DNA of 64,000 nucleotides from Neodiprion pinetum (lineage: Eukaryota; Arthropoda; Insecta; Hymenoptera; Diprionidae): NCBI RefSeq assembly GCF_021155775.2, contig NC_060236.1, positions 18,154,519-18,218,518 of the forward strand. The letters are read 5' to 3'. Positions 10,807 through 23,426 of this stretch are shown piece by piece. Both the position numbers and the translations under genes were made by a program. The number at the start of each line of letters is the position of its first letter. Within the stretch, counting starts at the first letter, position 1. Under the pieces are notes generated by a model. That model made no database searches. It was given only the letters and a program-made list of their open reading frames with translations, and had not been told where the DNA came from.

Positions 10807-12878
10807 TCCCGCCGCATCGTTCCTCGCCAAGTTAGTCAAGACGCTAATTATTGCTCTTACACACGCACGCGTATCGCTGTATAATTTAACACATGCAATA
10901 TGTATATTAATACACACACGCACGCAACAAGTCCACGCGTTATAATATGTCGTACACTTGGTATGTTATATACATATAATCTATTTGTATTCCTGCCTAC
11001 AGCTCGGCGTTGTGTACATATAAATTGATGACGTGTGTAAAAAGAAAAGAGTGTGTATAAATGTGCGTTAGTGCATACATGTAAGTTTTTTTTTTTTTAA
11101 ATATTTCAATTTTTTTTTTTTTTTCTCTCTGTAATATCTGCAGAAGAGTGATTCGTTCGATGGTTGTATTTTCATTTATTCTTCGTCATATGGTCTTGAA
11201 ATTAATTTCAATTATCACGTGTGCATAATTTTTATACATATAAAGAGGGAAAAAAATGGTTATTCCACAATTTCCAGAATCGTCTCTCGAAAATTTATGA
11301 GGTTTTATTGAAGGGAAGCATTATACAACTCGTATTTTGCAATGTCGATCAACCTTCAAAAGGTGGGATTCTAAGGTTGGGAAATAGGGACTTTTTCATC
11401 AATGTATCGTTACTTTGACATTAATATGCTAACTTTCTATCAATCGTTGTTATTATTGATAATCTTGTTAACACGTTACGGCGAGAGATTTTCAGTCAAA
11501 ATTATGTAGTGATATTGAATTTGAAATTAATATTCTAGAATGCGCTGAATAGTATAGTATACAGTCGTACATATCATGTATATTATAAAAGTAATCGGCT
11601 ATATTTTCTATTTTACACTTATTGTTTGATTTTTTTTTTTTTTTTAAAGGTATGGTGTACCATACAGTCTCCAGTCGTAAAACGAAATTATGTGACATGT
11701 ATTTCTATCAGTGTATGTACATTTATATGTGCGATTGTGCCAACGATCTCATAAATAACTGTTTATGATGCTGATTCACTTAGATGTATCTTCTTCTTTT
11801 TCTGCATTCCTCCTTTTCACATTTTTTCGGCAAGTTTTGGCGAAACAACGACAACATTGAAATCAATATAGAACAGAAACTGCACAGTATTTTTTTTATA
11901 CTTCAAAAGCGTTGAAAAATTAAAGCCTGTAAGAGCGTTTGGGAGTTGAAGCAATGATGTAAAAAACATGGATCAAAACCGAGATGGTCAAGGCTATACG
12001 TTGATAGAACAAAATAGATTTTGGCAGGCGTTCAAAATCTTAACAATTTATCTTGAGATTATTCCGTGGAACTAAAGGGCTGAAGATTTTCAAACAACGA
12101 CAAAACACACGCGGAATCACGTTGCCGAGTTTTTTTCACGGTAAATTTTGGCTTTGAAAGTTTGCTGCAGTTTTTTTTTTCACAGCACTTTCTTTCCCAT
12201 CGGCTGATTGTGATATAAACGAACAAGTTGCGTTGAAGAAAGTGGCTAATTTTTTTCTCCTTCGCCGAATCGAATAAATGCATAAAAATGATGTTTCAGT
12301 AAATTTGTAGAAAGTAGTCTTCTGAATAAAATGAGCCATGGAAGAGAAAAATTTAACGATGCTACAAAATTCTTGTGAAAATTTCGAACCGAAACATTAG
12401 GGTGAAACCCTGTTGTTTTATTAACGTATTTTAATAGTGCACAAACAAATAATTACCTCGTATTTTTTCTTTTTTTCAGCTGTACAAAAATCATAACTCG
12501 TACCAAGCATTGTAAACAATACGGTTATGACGTCACCCGTGCCAAGATATATTTGTATACAGCAAGAACGCTGGAAAATTCAACTGTCTATTTATTCAAA
12601 ATTCACAATTGTTATGTCTAACAAAACGAAAAACAAAAAAAAAAAGAAGAAATACGTGACATAATTATTTCAAGTTGCTGTACCTGCGAATGTACTTATC
12701 AACATTCGAAACGAGAATTCCGGATAAAGGCTAATTCTAGTGTGTTTTATTTTTGTTATTTTCAAATAGATTCTCGCAGCTCGCTTACGAACATAATAAT
12801 TTGATGAATACTGAATGTCAGATTGACTCGTAATGAAATTAATAAGAAGTATAAATTTTTGCCCCACAAGCACCTTAA
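10807..12878. other. No gene seen; simple-sequence rich
   Basis: Holds CA-type repeats near 10860-10925, poly-T runs near 11080-11125 and 11630, and short chance ORFs. No coding family recognised. Confidence 0.5.
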
Positions 12879-13267
12879 GAGGATGCTGGGGTCAGTCTTT
12901 ACCAATCAAGTAAAATTTAAATTACCTGTATTTCGGCTATTACCCACGCTTAAACATTATTAAAGCAAAACAAATTAATAAATAACTGCAGATAGGGTCA
13001 TTCTACGCGCAATGCCGAACAAAAATGTCGAGAAACTTTTTCGCCCCATACATATCTTCCTAAATAAGTGTTAATCCGATTGCAGGAACACTGCATTTCT
13101 TGGTATTATTATTTCGTAAGTAAAAACTTTTTTTCATACTAGTTATTCGCATCGAACGTGGAATGGCGCTAACTGCACTTTTTCTGCATGAGTGACGCGT
13201 AAGCGCGTGTAATAATGAAAACGAGTGAGCTTTTACTCGGTCGGTAAAAAATGACCTTGCCATCCTC
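12879..13267. mobile_element. TTAA-flanked piggyBac-like MITE
   Basis: TTAA at 12875-12878 and 13268-13271 flanks a 389-bp element. The left end GAGGATGCTGGGGTCAGTCT pairs with the inverted right end GAGGATGGCAAGGTCATTTT; both continue to a TTTACC segment. There is no transposase. Confidence 0.7.
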
Positions 13268-13702
13268 TTAAATCCGCCCGTTTCAGGTACAATTTTCATC
13301 TCGAATTCGATCACACGAAGCGTTATTAGATCGAGTGAAGTGGCGCCTATCTCACTGTTCTCCACACGCTCCTCATCATCGCGGCATTTCAACGTTCGGC
13401 GTCGCGACGCCGCGGGCCTGACAAGGTCGTCGATAGTCAGCGAGACGAAAACCGACGACGACAACGCTGCGGCCTGAGTTCGAGGCACAGTGACATACCT
13501 ACAACGCCTAATTACTCAGGGCAACGCGTGATCAAGCATTTCGTTCGGACTGTCGCGTTTCACGTGATTCGCTTTTAAAGACGCTTAATCGAGGGTCGCG
13601 TGCGCGCCGCGCTTTCGGTATAATAAACGACGTTTTGAATGTATAATATTGCGTATCGTAACTCGCACACCGGGCTCTGTTCATCTGAGCGTGTCTACAC
13701 TC
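13268..13702. other. CpG-rich gene-free segment
   Basis: GC- and CpG-rich, with a minus-strand ORF of about 140 aa that runs into the neighbouring MITE at 12879-13267, which argues against it being real. It could be a promoter or first exon. Confidence 0.3.
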
Positions 13703-14044
13703 GGGGACAATGAATCTGAGACGGCTAATTTTTTACACTAGACAGTTGTGTTGGCAACACAGAGAAACCTGCAGCGCCACAGTCGGCCGAGCGCGAAACA
13801 AACTCAATCTCGATAAACGTAACATAACCCACGAACGTCGAATATAACCTTAGAATACGTGTCAATCCAACAAGTCATCATCGCCGCGGTATTTTAAGGT
13901 TAGATTCGACGGTCATGGATTATGTTACGTTTGTCGAGATTGAGTTTGTTTCACGCTCGGCCGACTGTGGCGCTGCAGGTTTCTCTGTGTTGCCAACATA
14001 ACTGTCTAGTGTAAAAAATTAGCCGTCTCAGATTCATTGTCCCC
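13703..14044. repeat. Near-perfect 342-bp palindrome (foldback MITE)
   Basis: The arms run from GGGGACAATGAATCTGAGAC on the left to its complement ending at 14044. Each arm is about 150 bases with only a handful of differences, mostly near the centre. Pairing extends a few bases outward (ACTC/ACTT). There is no coding content. High arm identity suggests a recent insertion or conversion between arms. Confidence 0.9.
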
Positions 14045-15250
14045 AAGTTTACCTAATATACGTACAGTATAAACCGTGACATGGAAGTATTGGATCCAAA
14101 AACTGGTCAAACCGGGTTGTGAATTGATCGAAATTGAAAATCGATCTTTTTTTTTTTGTTATCTCATTTCGCATTTTGAAAGTTTAGGGGAAAATTGTAC
14201 GGTTCGTTTCTCCTTTTGTTTCATTTGAAACAGAGTTGATGAAATTGCGATTGGGTAAAATTTGATACTTATCGTCAAATCACTTTGTTTGTAAACTGTA
14301 CGAAGATCTGTTTAAAAAGAATACAAAAATATGTTGTTAACTATAGAGGGATTATAATCAAAAGTTAAAATGTCGATGCTTTGTTTCGACTTGCTTCAAA
14401 ACACTTGAAAATCTAGTAGATTCGTTCGATTTTGATCTACTATGACTCATCGTCTTCGTCAGAACATTATTTTCTACAAATTTACTGAAACTCATTTTTT
14501 TTCCATCATGTCAGCATCGTTGGATATTGAATTTCACAACATTGCAACGGTACTGTTTACACGATCAACAGATAACGATATTGAATTTACTACTGAAAAA
14601 GAAAACCTGTTCCAGTGAATTTGTTGAAAATCCGTCTTCTACGATACAAAATGCAAAACTCGCACGAATCTGCCAAATCTTCAACAATTTTGAATCGATA
14701 TCGAAGCTTTGATTACAAGCTTTTAGTACAGTTTTATGCTGTCGGATTTCACCAACTAATTCACGTGGACACATTTTATCTATTCGATATGCAAGCCGGG
14801 CGAATTGGCGCAAGCTTAGCGTTACAAAACAGGTGTCGTCGCGTACGGCGGACAAAAAAAAAGATCTAAATTCGGACACGCACCGGTTATTTATAATACA
14901 TTATACGTTCTCATATTGCAAAGATCTCTCTTTATCGTTGTTAGTCTCGTTGAAATTTTCTTATCTAAAGATTGACCGGCGATTAAACGAGCGCGTCGCT
15001 GTAATAGGCAGCATTATATAACAACAAAAATGAATCTCCAATTCTTTATTTATTGAAGTTTTCAAACGTCGTATACGTAATACATGTACTGTATACAAAC
15101 ACATATTTTTCACTGTTTATTCTTTCTTCAGGTCATTATCACACGAGGAAACAAAATTTATTGTTTACACTTGAAACTTCATCGCGGTTGAATTCATGTT
15201 TTTTTTTTTTTTTTTAGTTTTACTAAGAAATACAAATAACAGTTTCAATC
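14045..15250. other. No gene or element seen
   Basis: Unannotated DNA with overlapping short ORFs on both strands around 14530-15020. No recognisable domain. Confidence 0.5.
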
Positions 15251-15253
15251 ACT

Positions 15254-15353
15254 AGGGGCTTCGCCCCTGCGCGCTTCGCGCGCCAACCCCATCTCGGCGC
15301 TACGCGCCTCGGGCACTCGGCGCTGCGCGCCTCGTTGTTCGGCGCTTCGCGCC
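15254..15353. repeat. Cluster of five GC-rich hairpins with 3-base loops
   Basis: In order: AGGGGC-TTC-GCCCCT (15254-15268), GCGCGC-TTC-GCGCGC (15269-15283), GGCGC-TAC-GCGCC (15296-15308), GGCGC-TGC-GCGCC (15319-15331) and GGCGC-TTC-GCGCC (15341-15353). All have 5-6 bp perfect stems and stand out sharply from AT-rich flanks. On the minus strand the outermost hairpin ends in CTAG followed by T, which resembles a rolling-circle transposon 3' end; that is only a suggestion. Confidence 0.85.
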
Positions 15354-15526
15354 TCACTATTTCCTTACGCATTGTCTAGTAGACAGGCGAATTCCTTCAT
15401 GTTGATTTAATGACAGGTCCTGCACTTGCTGTCCACTTCAATTCCTTCTGTGCTTACTTTTCTTTTTTTCATCAATCTAAGCTTCCATTCGTTGGTTGAA
15501 AATTGGTGTTCCTTCTCTATTGATAT

Positions 15527-16339
15527 CTATCTATCTCCTTGACTTGCTGAATTATTTTTGCTGCCGCTCTGCCGGTTATTCTCCAAAATCACCTTCTTTA
15601 TATAATTTTTTTCTCTATATTTGCGTTGATGTTCATTCCGCAAAACACCTCTTTCTCTTGTGGTCAACATCGATCCTGGTCGTCCTCTTTCCTGGTTATA
15701 CGAATATTTGGTGGATATTATTCTATGGCTTATTTGGTTCTTCGCACTTACAATTTTATTTTCCTCTTTCTTTTGTGATACTTCCGACCATCCACCATCT
15801 TCATCGCCTTGTCTGCTGCTTGAAACTCCTCCTTTCTCCATTGTCATCGTAAATCCTGGCTGTCCTTTTGCCTGTTTGGTGATATATTTAGATTTACTAT
15901 TATTTGATTGTTACTTTTCATACTTATTACTCACTATCTGAATTTTATTTTGGTTCTGCAAGACATCAAAGTGTCCACTCTCTCCGTCACCGGTGAAGAG
16001 TAGCGAGAATTGTGTTCCATTTTGTGATCCGATCCGGTGTGGATGAATTTGTTCTTCGCGATACTCGATTTAACATATCTTAAAAATTTCCGCAGCTGCA
16101 TATATTGCATTTTTATTCATATGTGATTTGTAATCACCAGGTCACCTAATCACAGCACCGTTTGACTCATTACCTGTAATAAAACCCGCAAATGTAGACC
16201 AATTATCCACTATATTTGAAACGATACTCAGTCTCACCTCTGCGTGTCGATCTTGAGTGCCGTATACACAATACGCCAACGCGCGAAAAAGACAATTCCT
16301 GTCGGGAATCATCGTTATAATTTTCGTTTGCATGTTCAT
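15527..16339 (-). pseudogene. Decayed transposon-type ORF with an OTU cysteine protease-like domain
   Basis: A single minus-strand frame runs from an ATG at 16339 to 15527. It is interrupted by in-frame stops at 16142-16144 (TGA), 16070-16072 (TAA) and 15911-15913 (TAA). The first part shows PDRNCLFRALAY, the OTU catalytic Asp and Cys motif, followed by HAEVR. After two stops it reads SLLFTGDGESGHFDVL, with the catalytic His in GHFDVL at about 15971. OTU enzymes cleave ubiquitin chains; in insect genomes such lone domains often come from transposons. The tail, read through the third stop, is polar and holds GWSEVSQKK. No helicase, transposase or reverse transcriptase is visible nearby, so the element class is open. 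Confidence 0.7.
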
Positions 16340-16480
16340 TTTTTGCGCGTCAGAAACAGATACCTATAAAGATATTTGTCAAAGACTGTCATAAACAGCC
16401 GATGACAGCTGTCAAAGGGTTTGCTAGATGCTTTTTGTTTTGTTTTCGGTATCTCACCCCACCGCCAACTTCATGCGTAT
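16340..16480. other. Sequence 5' of the OTU-like frame
   Basis: No promoter or upstream coding exon is recognisable. Confidence 0.4.
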
Positions 16481-16555
16481 ACTATTGTTATTATAATCTT
16501 TTTTTACTATTGTTATTATAATCTTTTTTTACTATTGTTATTATAATCTTTTTCT
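16481..16555. repeat. 25-bp tandem repeat, three copies
   Basis: The unit ACTATTGTTATTATAATCTT plus five T starts at 16481, 16506 and 16531. The copies are nearly identical. Confidence 0.9.
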
Positions 16556-19346
16556 ACGTTCATTTGTTTGAAACTTTTTTATTAGATAGAGAGATTATTG
16601 TTGTTGTTATTTTTTTTTTTATTTTGTTCCACTTACAGTTTATTTGTCACTAATCATATCGGTATATTCAGTGAACCAAATTATTTTTGGGAATGCAGTT
16701 GAAGCCAGCTCGATGAGGATGAATCGATAAAAGGAAAAAAACAATAGTTTACGCAACAATCTATTTATTTAAACCCAAAAACGAGATTGCCGGTTATCAG
16801 TTTCTTGATAGTTGTTTGATAATCGTCACTTTTAAGTTTTGTCATTGATAATATCATGTAACACGTCGAGTATTTCTCACGATGTTTTTTTTTTCACATA
16901 CGCAAGTATTATATGTATAAATATATACCTAATGCAGTCTGAGTATTTTTCTGATGCACAGGCTTGTTTGCGCACTCATCTAAAACTCACTTCTCGTTGC
17001 TCTTGGCCGTTTGAATCGCAGTGGTAAGTATTTTTACCACCTATTTTACATCCATTTTTGTATATTTAGATGTTTCTTTTTTGTGTCATTTGACTATTTC
17101 TGATAGTAGACTGAGAGGTTTTCAGTACTCGAGAGTAATTATTGCGATATAATGGAAATTGTTATCGTTGGAAACAATTTGATTGAAAAAAATCGTGAAA
17201 ATTGAAGGAATAATTAATTTCCGTGAAAGTTATCCCTCTAATCGTATACATTTTTTACATAAATTATAAGTTTTTGGGATCGGATAGGATTTAAAAAAAA
17301 TTCAAGGCCTATTTGATACATATTACAAAAGTTTGCATTAGGAAATTTTCAATTAATTAATTAATAGAAATTTTTAAACAATGAAAAATTCCCGAGACAC
17401 CAATAAGTGAGAAAGTCAGGGTGGACGATACCGTCCGTGTTCCAATAATTGAAAAACAGATAAACAATCCGTTTCAGTTAATTTGTGAATAATAATTTTC
17501 CACCTACTATAATACTAAACTTTCAAGCATTTTAAATCGATTTGAAATAAAAAAATCAATACCGAAACTGTTTTTCATCACAATTTCGACATTTGTTTTA
17601 TTTTCCGTTATTCTCGAATTGCTTAAAAAATTGTCGTTACAACTTAAACGAAATCAAAAATTCGATATTATTACTCGTACGATAATCAGACTGATTACGA
17701 GGCCGGTTATTATTTATTCGAATCCGCAGTCGGATTGCAAACGCGTATAAAACAAACAACATCGTCCAAAGCTATAGCTAGATGAGTATTGGAAAAGCGG
17801 TTATGTAAACAGCCTTTGGTCATTGTAGAAAAACTTTCATGTAAGAACGTGACGAAGGAGCGACGTAACGATTGTTAGATTCCAAGATTTTCGTTTCCCG
17901 CAGCCCGAGATTTCAGCAGATCAGGAAAGGCGGGCAGGGATCTGTGTACGTAATAAAAGCAGATAGAATCCGAATTCACGCCTCTGAGCGCAACAAAAAA
18001 ATACGAACGATCCAACCAGAAAGTACATTATACCCATATTAAAAAAACGCAACGCGCGATAACTCGAGGGAGTTATTTATTCGCCTTTTTTTACAGATCT
18101 TGGCTATACGGTTCCTGTTATCGCCGAAGCGGTTCAAAGGTTTCATCTACACTGGTTTCATCTCCGGCTGTACAGCACATATTATTATTGCATCGACGAG
18201 CATCGATCATCGATCACGCCGAGTTATAATTCTTTTTCCAACCTTCGGGGCATCCGATCGCGAAAAACAGATGCAATATGAATAATCGTACGATCAATTT
18301 CAGCTTCTTCATTTCGATACATAAATGAAAAATCACGTCCGTTCCATATTTTTACAACATCTGTAATGTAGGGTTCCTTTGTTTCTTATTATCTGTACAA
18401 AGTTGGTGATAATTGCATTGCTTGCGAATTTCGATTCATACGTTGAAAGAAATTTGAGTAATTCGTGCTAATTAAGGTGATTCAAAAAACTGACTCAAGT
18501 GTTTATGTTAATTAAGTTTTTGTTTTTTCAAAGAATAAATAATCTTGCTATAGCGTACCTGTACGTACGGTCATTTTGACAGGAGGTAATAATTTCTGTT
18601 TAAGATTAACATTGTTACTTCAATGTGTGTAAATAAACGTGGTGTTTTTAAGACAATGCGGTACAAGGAAGATACGTTCGATACGATCGAATTTCAAATC
18701 TTTTTTCCGTTAAATTAACTACGTTTCAATTCCATTAGCAAGTTTTCGCTTGTCATTAATTGAAAACGTTTTCAAATCCTGTTGAACAATTCGCATGCGT
18801 TTCGGATATTTAGACTTTTGAGTTTTTCATTCCGATTCGACGTGATGAAAAAATTTGAATTTTCATCATTCGAAATTTAAATCTTATTTTTAAATCTAAT
18901 ACATATACATATAATATTTTATTACGCACATGTATGTGTATATATATATATAATGTTTACAAATAACGTGTTAGATAATATCAGCAGACCGCCAGTAAAG
19001 CCGAGTGTTTGAATCATCAATGTTCGTACGCATCTATATAACTACACGTATATGCATGTGGTACACAACATATGCATATGTGTGTGTGTGTATGTAAATA
19101 AATGTGTTAAGAAAAGATAAGGTGAATAATAATACTTATAAGTGAGAAGTATTTCAATTTTCACCCACGTAATCGTTGTGTAAAGATAAAGCGTTAATCC
19201 AAATAAATTGGCTGATTAATTATAACGGGAAAGCAAGTGTCTAGCATCCGTAAGATTGTTGTCGGATAATTTGATACGTATAAATATATATTTTCAGATT
19301 ATTCAAGTTCCACGATATAGCAACAGTGATTATATATATATATATA
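16556..19346. other. No gene or clear element seen
   Basis: AT-rich DNA with TA and TG microsatellites near 18940 and 19080. Only short chance ORFs. Confidence 0.5.
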
Positions 19347-19830
19347 CGGTGCGTTCCACGTCAAATTAGCAGCCCGTGTACCTTTGATTCTGATCATTTT
19401 TTAATGTGATATACTTACCAAACCAAAAGGATCGGAAGAATTTTTTCAGATTTTCTCCAGTGAAATTTATACGAAAATGTAATTCTTTTAAATCTCAAAA
19501 AATTCACACCGATTCTACGATTCAAAATGTGATTTTTGACCAACACACGATTAATGGGATCTCAATATTTACTATTTTTATATGAATACATCGTGTGGTG
19601 TTTGAAAATCATATTTCAAATCGCAGATTCTCTGTGAATTTTTTCATATTTTTTAAGGATGGTGTCTTCGGAATTCGTTTGTCCATTTTTTTCAAACTTC
19701 ACCGGTGGTTAAAATAATCTGAAAAAAATTCCTAGACCTTCTAGGGTCCGTATGAACATCATACTAAAAAATGATTAAAATCGAAGAGGCTCAGCTACAC
19801 GGGCTGATAATTTGACGTGGAATGTTCCAT
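19347..19830. mobile_element. Palindromic MITE
   Basis: The left end GTTCCACGTCAAATTA, one base, then CAGCCCGTGTA is matched by the inverted right end with one difference. Further inverted pairs lie inside (for example around CGTGTG and GTGAATTTTT). It sits between TA-rich flanks, consistent with a TA target as in mariner-like elements. There is no ORF. Confidence 0.75.
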
Positions 19831-20665
19831 ATATAGTTTTATTCAGCGTAAGATTATTATTCGTATCTCAGGTCAGTCAGTATTATAAGCGTATAAGCAT
19901 TATGTGTCGATATACAAAAAAGTATACGTAAATAGAAACAATAAAATTACACTTCGGGACTTATAAAGTGTAAAAAAAAGTGTGTGAAAAAATTATTGCA
20001 CGCGGTGGTGGAAAATTCAAAATTGTGAATTATTGAAGTAGAAGAAAAATTTTCAGACAGATAATTTTGCATAATTATTTCTATTTTATATTTGGTCAAT
20101 CTAATCGATTTGCTGTACAATTCGTTCGAAAATTTAATAACATTCGACGAACCGAAGTTTTATATTTAACGACAATAATCTTAATGAGAAGAGACGTGAT
20201 GCAAAAAGCAATCTCTACATGGAAAATAATCGTGATAGCTAAATTCGCTATGGAACATTGGTAAACAATATATAATATAAAAATACGGATAGATTTTCGT
20301 ATTACTTATACTTTTAATATCACATACTTGTCGACAATTTCTGTGTGATTCAGATTCCTTTGAAAACGAATAAAGAAAGGAAAAAACGAAGCTAATTAAT
20401 AATAGTAATATAAAAACGATAATGATTATAATAAGGATGAAAATATATTATGAATCTCGTGCAATAATATAGTCGACTAAAATTGAATACAAGCCATTTT
20501 ATGTACATTTTTTATAAATGTTCTTCATGGAATATCAGGGTCGGTATCACTTTCTTCTGCCTTGTTTCTGTTTTGAATCAATCAAACCGTTTTTTTTTGT
20601 TTTCTATACAGATTAATCGGGCATGGGATTATTGTTCGCGATCATGGACGTATAATTATTTCACA

Positions 20666-21070
20666 CACTGAGAAAAATTTCGTTTTTGTGGTAACTAGAA
20701 AAATTGAGTAAAACAGGTATCGTTAAAAAAAAACTGTTTGAATATTGTTGGAATTGCGAAAAACGAGGTGCGCCTAACCATTTTGCGCTATCGTCGATCC
20801 TTTTTTGGTAATTGCAACGCAAAATCGGTTTGTTCGGTTTACTCTACTTTTTTAGTTAAATGAGGATTTAACGTCAACTTATCGTTGCACAAACGTTAAA
20901 TCTTCGCAACAGTTACGAGAAAATATAGCAACAGTGATCGTAATGAGAAAAAATAGTAGATATATAATAATAGTGAAAAAGAATACTCAGAACTATATTT
21001 TTCGTTTGTGGTAAAAAATGAAAATAGTTAAGAACCGAGCGGTAAACGGAACTTAAAATTTCTCTCAGTG
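20666..21070. mobile_element. CACTGAG-ended non-autonomous element, copy A
   Basis: It starts CACTGAGAAAAATTTCGTTT and ends AAAATTTCTCTCAGTG, a short inverted terminus. About 405 bp, same orientation as the copies at 5054 and 31091. Confidence 0.75.
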
Positions 21071-23017
21071 CATGTATAAATTCAATTCGACCCAATATTA
21101 TTATATAAAAAATTATCAATAAATGTATTGCAGAATTACACGGTAAACAGAATGTATTCTCGAATGAAACGACGCAATATTTAAAGAAAAATTCCATCTT
21201 ATATCATAATTCAAATGTGTATGTATAAATTTTTGTACCGTTTCTTTAGTATATACATCTTGTCAAAAATTTTCTCACTTATTTGGGTTGCAATATTAGG
21301 AAAATCGTGGTCGATTCACAAATATTTGTTATAATGAAATCGAGAAAAAAGTGTCGTTTCCTAATTTACGAATCCCTTGGAAAAAGGCTGATAACTTGTC
21401 TCGAAAGTCGTAAAATAAGTAAACTTAAATCGTTGGAATTAAATTTGAACAATGCCGAGTTGAGTAGCTAATAAATCAAACTCCGTATCAATTGGTAATC
21501 AAAAACACGGTTATGACATATTTAATAGTCTCATATAACCGAGGCTTTTAGAGAGTGAAGTTAGTGACGTTAACGTAACGAAACATAGAGGGGTAAAATC
21601 ACTATTTTGCATTTTTATAGTGACTTTGATGTAGTAAAGTTTTCCAAGTCTGTATACATTTTTCCTTATTACAATTTACTGCATTTCAGATGTTTCTGAT
21701 ACTGCTAAATAACGATTTTATCCGCAACGTGAATCTACAGAATAACGTTACCAACTTCCGGTTCATAGGAGTTTTCATGACGGAAACTTTATTTTCTCTT
21801 TTCATAAACCGACACAAAATTCCTTAAATTTTTCCTCGCACCATCGTTAATTTCTAATAATGGTTACTATTACAGTCGTAAACTATTTTTACTGTCAACT
21901 ATTAACCAGTAAATACAGTTTACTGGGTAAAAATATACAAAGACGAGAATGCTGATCGGATTTTTATAATATATGACGATTCCGTGAAACGTTCAGCAAT
22001 CGAAATTCTATTTTAAAAAAACATGAGCCAGCATAACATGATAATAATTGATGTGAAAATGATTCACGTCGATAAAAACACCGTTAAAAAAAATCATGGC
22101 AAACGCTTATATACATTGGCGATTGTTACATTTGAAAATGTATGTTCTTAGCTTTATTGCGGTAAACTTGAATCAAATTTACATACCACTTTGTGGTAAA
22201 GCAAATATAGCCTATATTATAAATATTGCTAAATATCCGTTGCAGCCAGAGAAATTCGATTGTACTTTCTGCTGGATAAATATACACACCGTGAGAAAAT
22301 GTCAAATATTAGACATTCCGTAAATGTGGATTGAGTTTATTTTTAGAATTTACGTACACGTGAATGTGTAGAAAAATCCACAAGAGTTCAACCATCACGT
22401 TGTCTGTAAACGTATTCGGGCTCTTATAAGTTTCGGGAATGGCTCGTTGAAAAATCACCACAACAAATGTCAAAGGAATTAGATCATGGCAATTAATAGG
22501 TATACACGGTTATCCTCGGAAGTCTCAATCAGAGTAATTATACTGTACTGGAAGTTCGTTCTTCGTATGACGAAAATTCATCGGAAGGCATAATTATTTC
22601 GTTATTTATAACACCGTTTGAAGTTTCGATCTAGATCGATCAAGGTTGATAAAAAAAAATCGAGTTTTTCCTGATTCCTATAAAGCTTAATTCGGGCGAG
22701 TGAAAGCTAAAAAAGCTAAACCAAACCACCGAAACTAATGTAAAAACCTGAGCAAGTTAAAATATGACCTGTCCCACACTTAATTCTTGTAATTTGAACG
22801 ATATATTTGAACCGTTAAATTGCAACGATAGCCAATTTACTCCAGAACTTTGTAGTGGGAAGCAGCCATCATGAGATATGAAATTTATGAAAATTGTAGA
22901 ATACCTGTCATAGCATAACCGTAAGTCGAGAAAGCTTCAGGTTTGGGAAAAATAGGGAAAATTAGAAGTGCCAAAAAAGCCCTGAGAACAAAGCTCAGAG
23001 CTTGCGCAGTTTCGCTA
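21071..23017. other. No gene or clear element seen
   Basis: AT-rich unassigned DNA with short ORFs lacking any recognisable domain. Confidence 0.5.
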
Positions 23018-23426
23018 CACTGTGAGAGAAATTTTTAGTTCCGGTTACCGGTCAGTCCTTAACTATTTTCATTTTTAACCACAATCGAAAAATATAGTTC
23101 TAGGTAAAAAATGAAAATTAGTTTTCTAGCCGTTACCGGAAAGTCTGGTATCCGTTAATATTCTTTCTCATTACGATCGCTGTTGCTATATTTTCTCGTA
23201 ACCGTTGCGAAAATTTAATGCTTGTGCAAGAATAAATTGACGTTAAAGCCTCGTTTGACTAAAAAAGTAGAGTAAACCTCAGAAACTGATTTTGCGTTGC
23301 AATTACCGAAAAAGGATCGACGATAGCGCAAAATGGTCAGGCGTACCTCGTTTTTCGTAATTCCAACGATATTCAAACAGTTTTTTTTTAACGATATTTG
23401 TTCTACAAACGAAATTTTTCTCAGTG
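23018..23426. mobile_element. CACTGAG-ended non-autonomous element, copy B (inverted)
   Basis: An inverted copy of the element at 20666-21070. Its ends are CACTGTGAGAGAAATTTTTA and GAAATTTTTCTCAGTG. It is flanked by TA on both sides, consistent with a TA target duplication. Confidence 0.75.

Noticed and set aside
10433..10945. 170-aa plus-strand ORF with a poly-proline stretch
   Set aside because: The proline run comes from a C20 tract. The rest is low complexity with DD/CDD repeats from a tandem ACGATTGTG motif, and there is no domain or splice support.
13060..13488. 142-aa minus-strand ORF
   Set aside because: It starts at GTG and its second half lies in the TTAA-flanked element, so a single host protein is unlikely.
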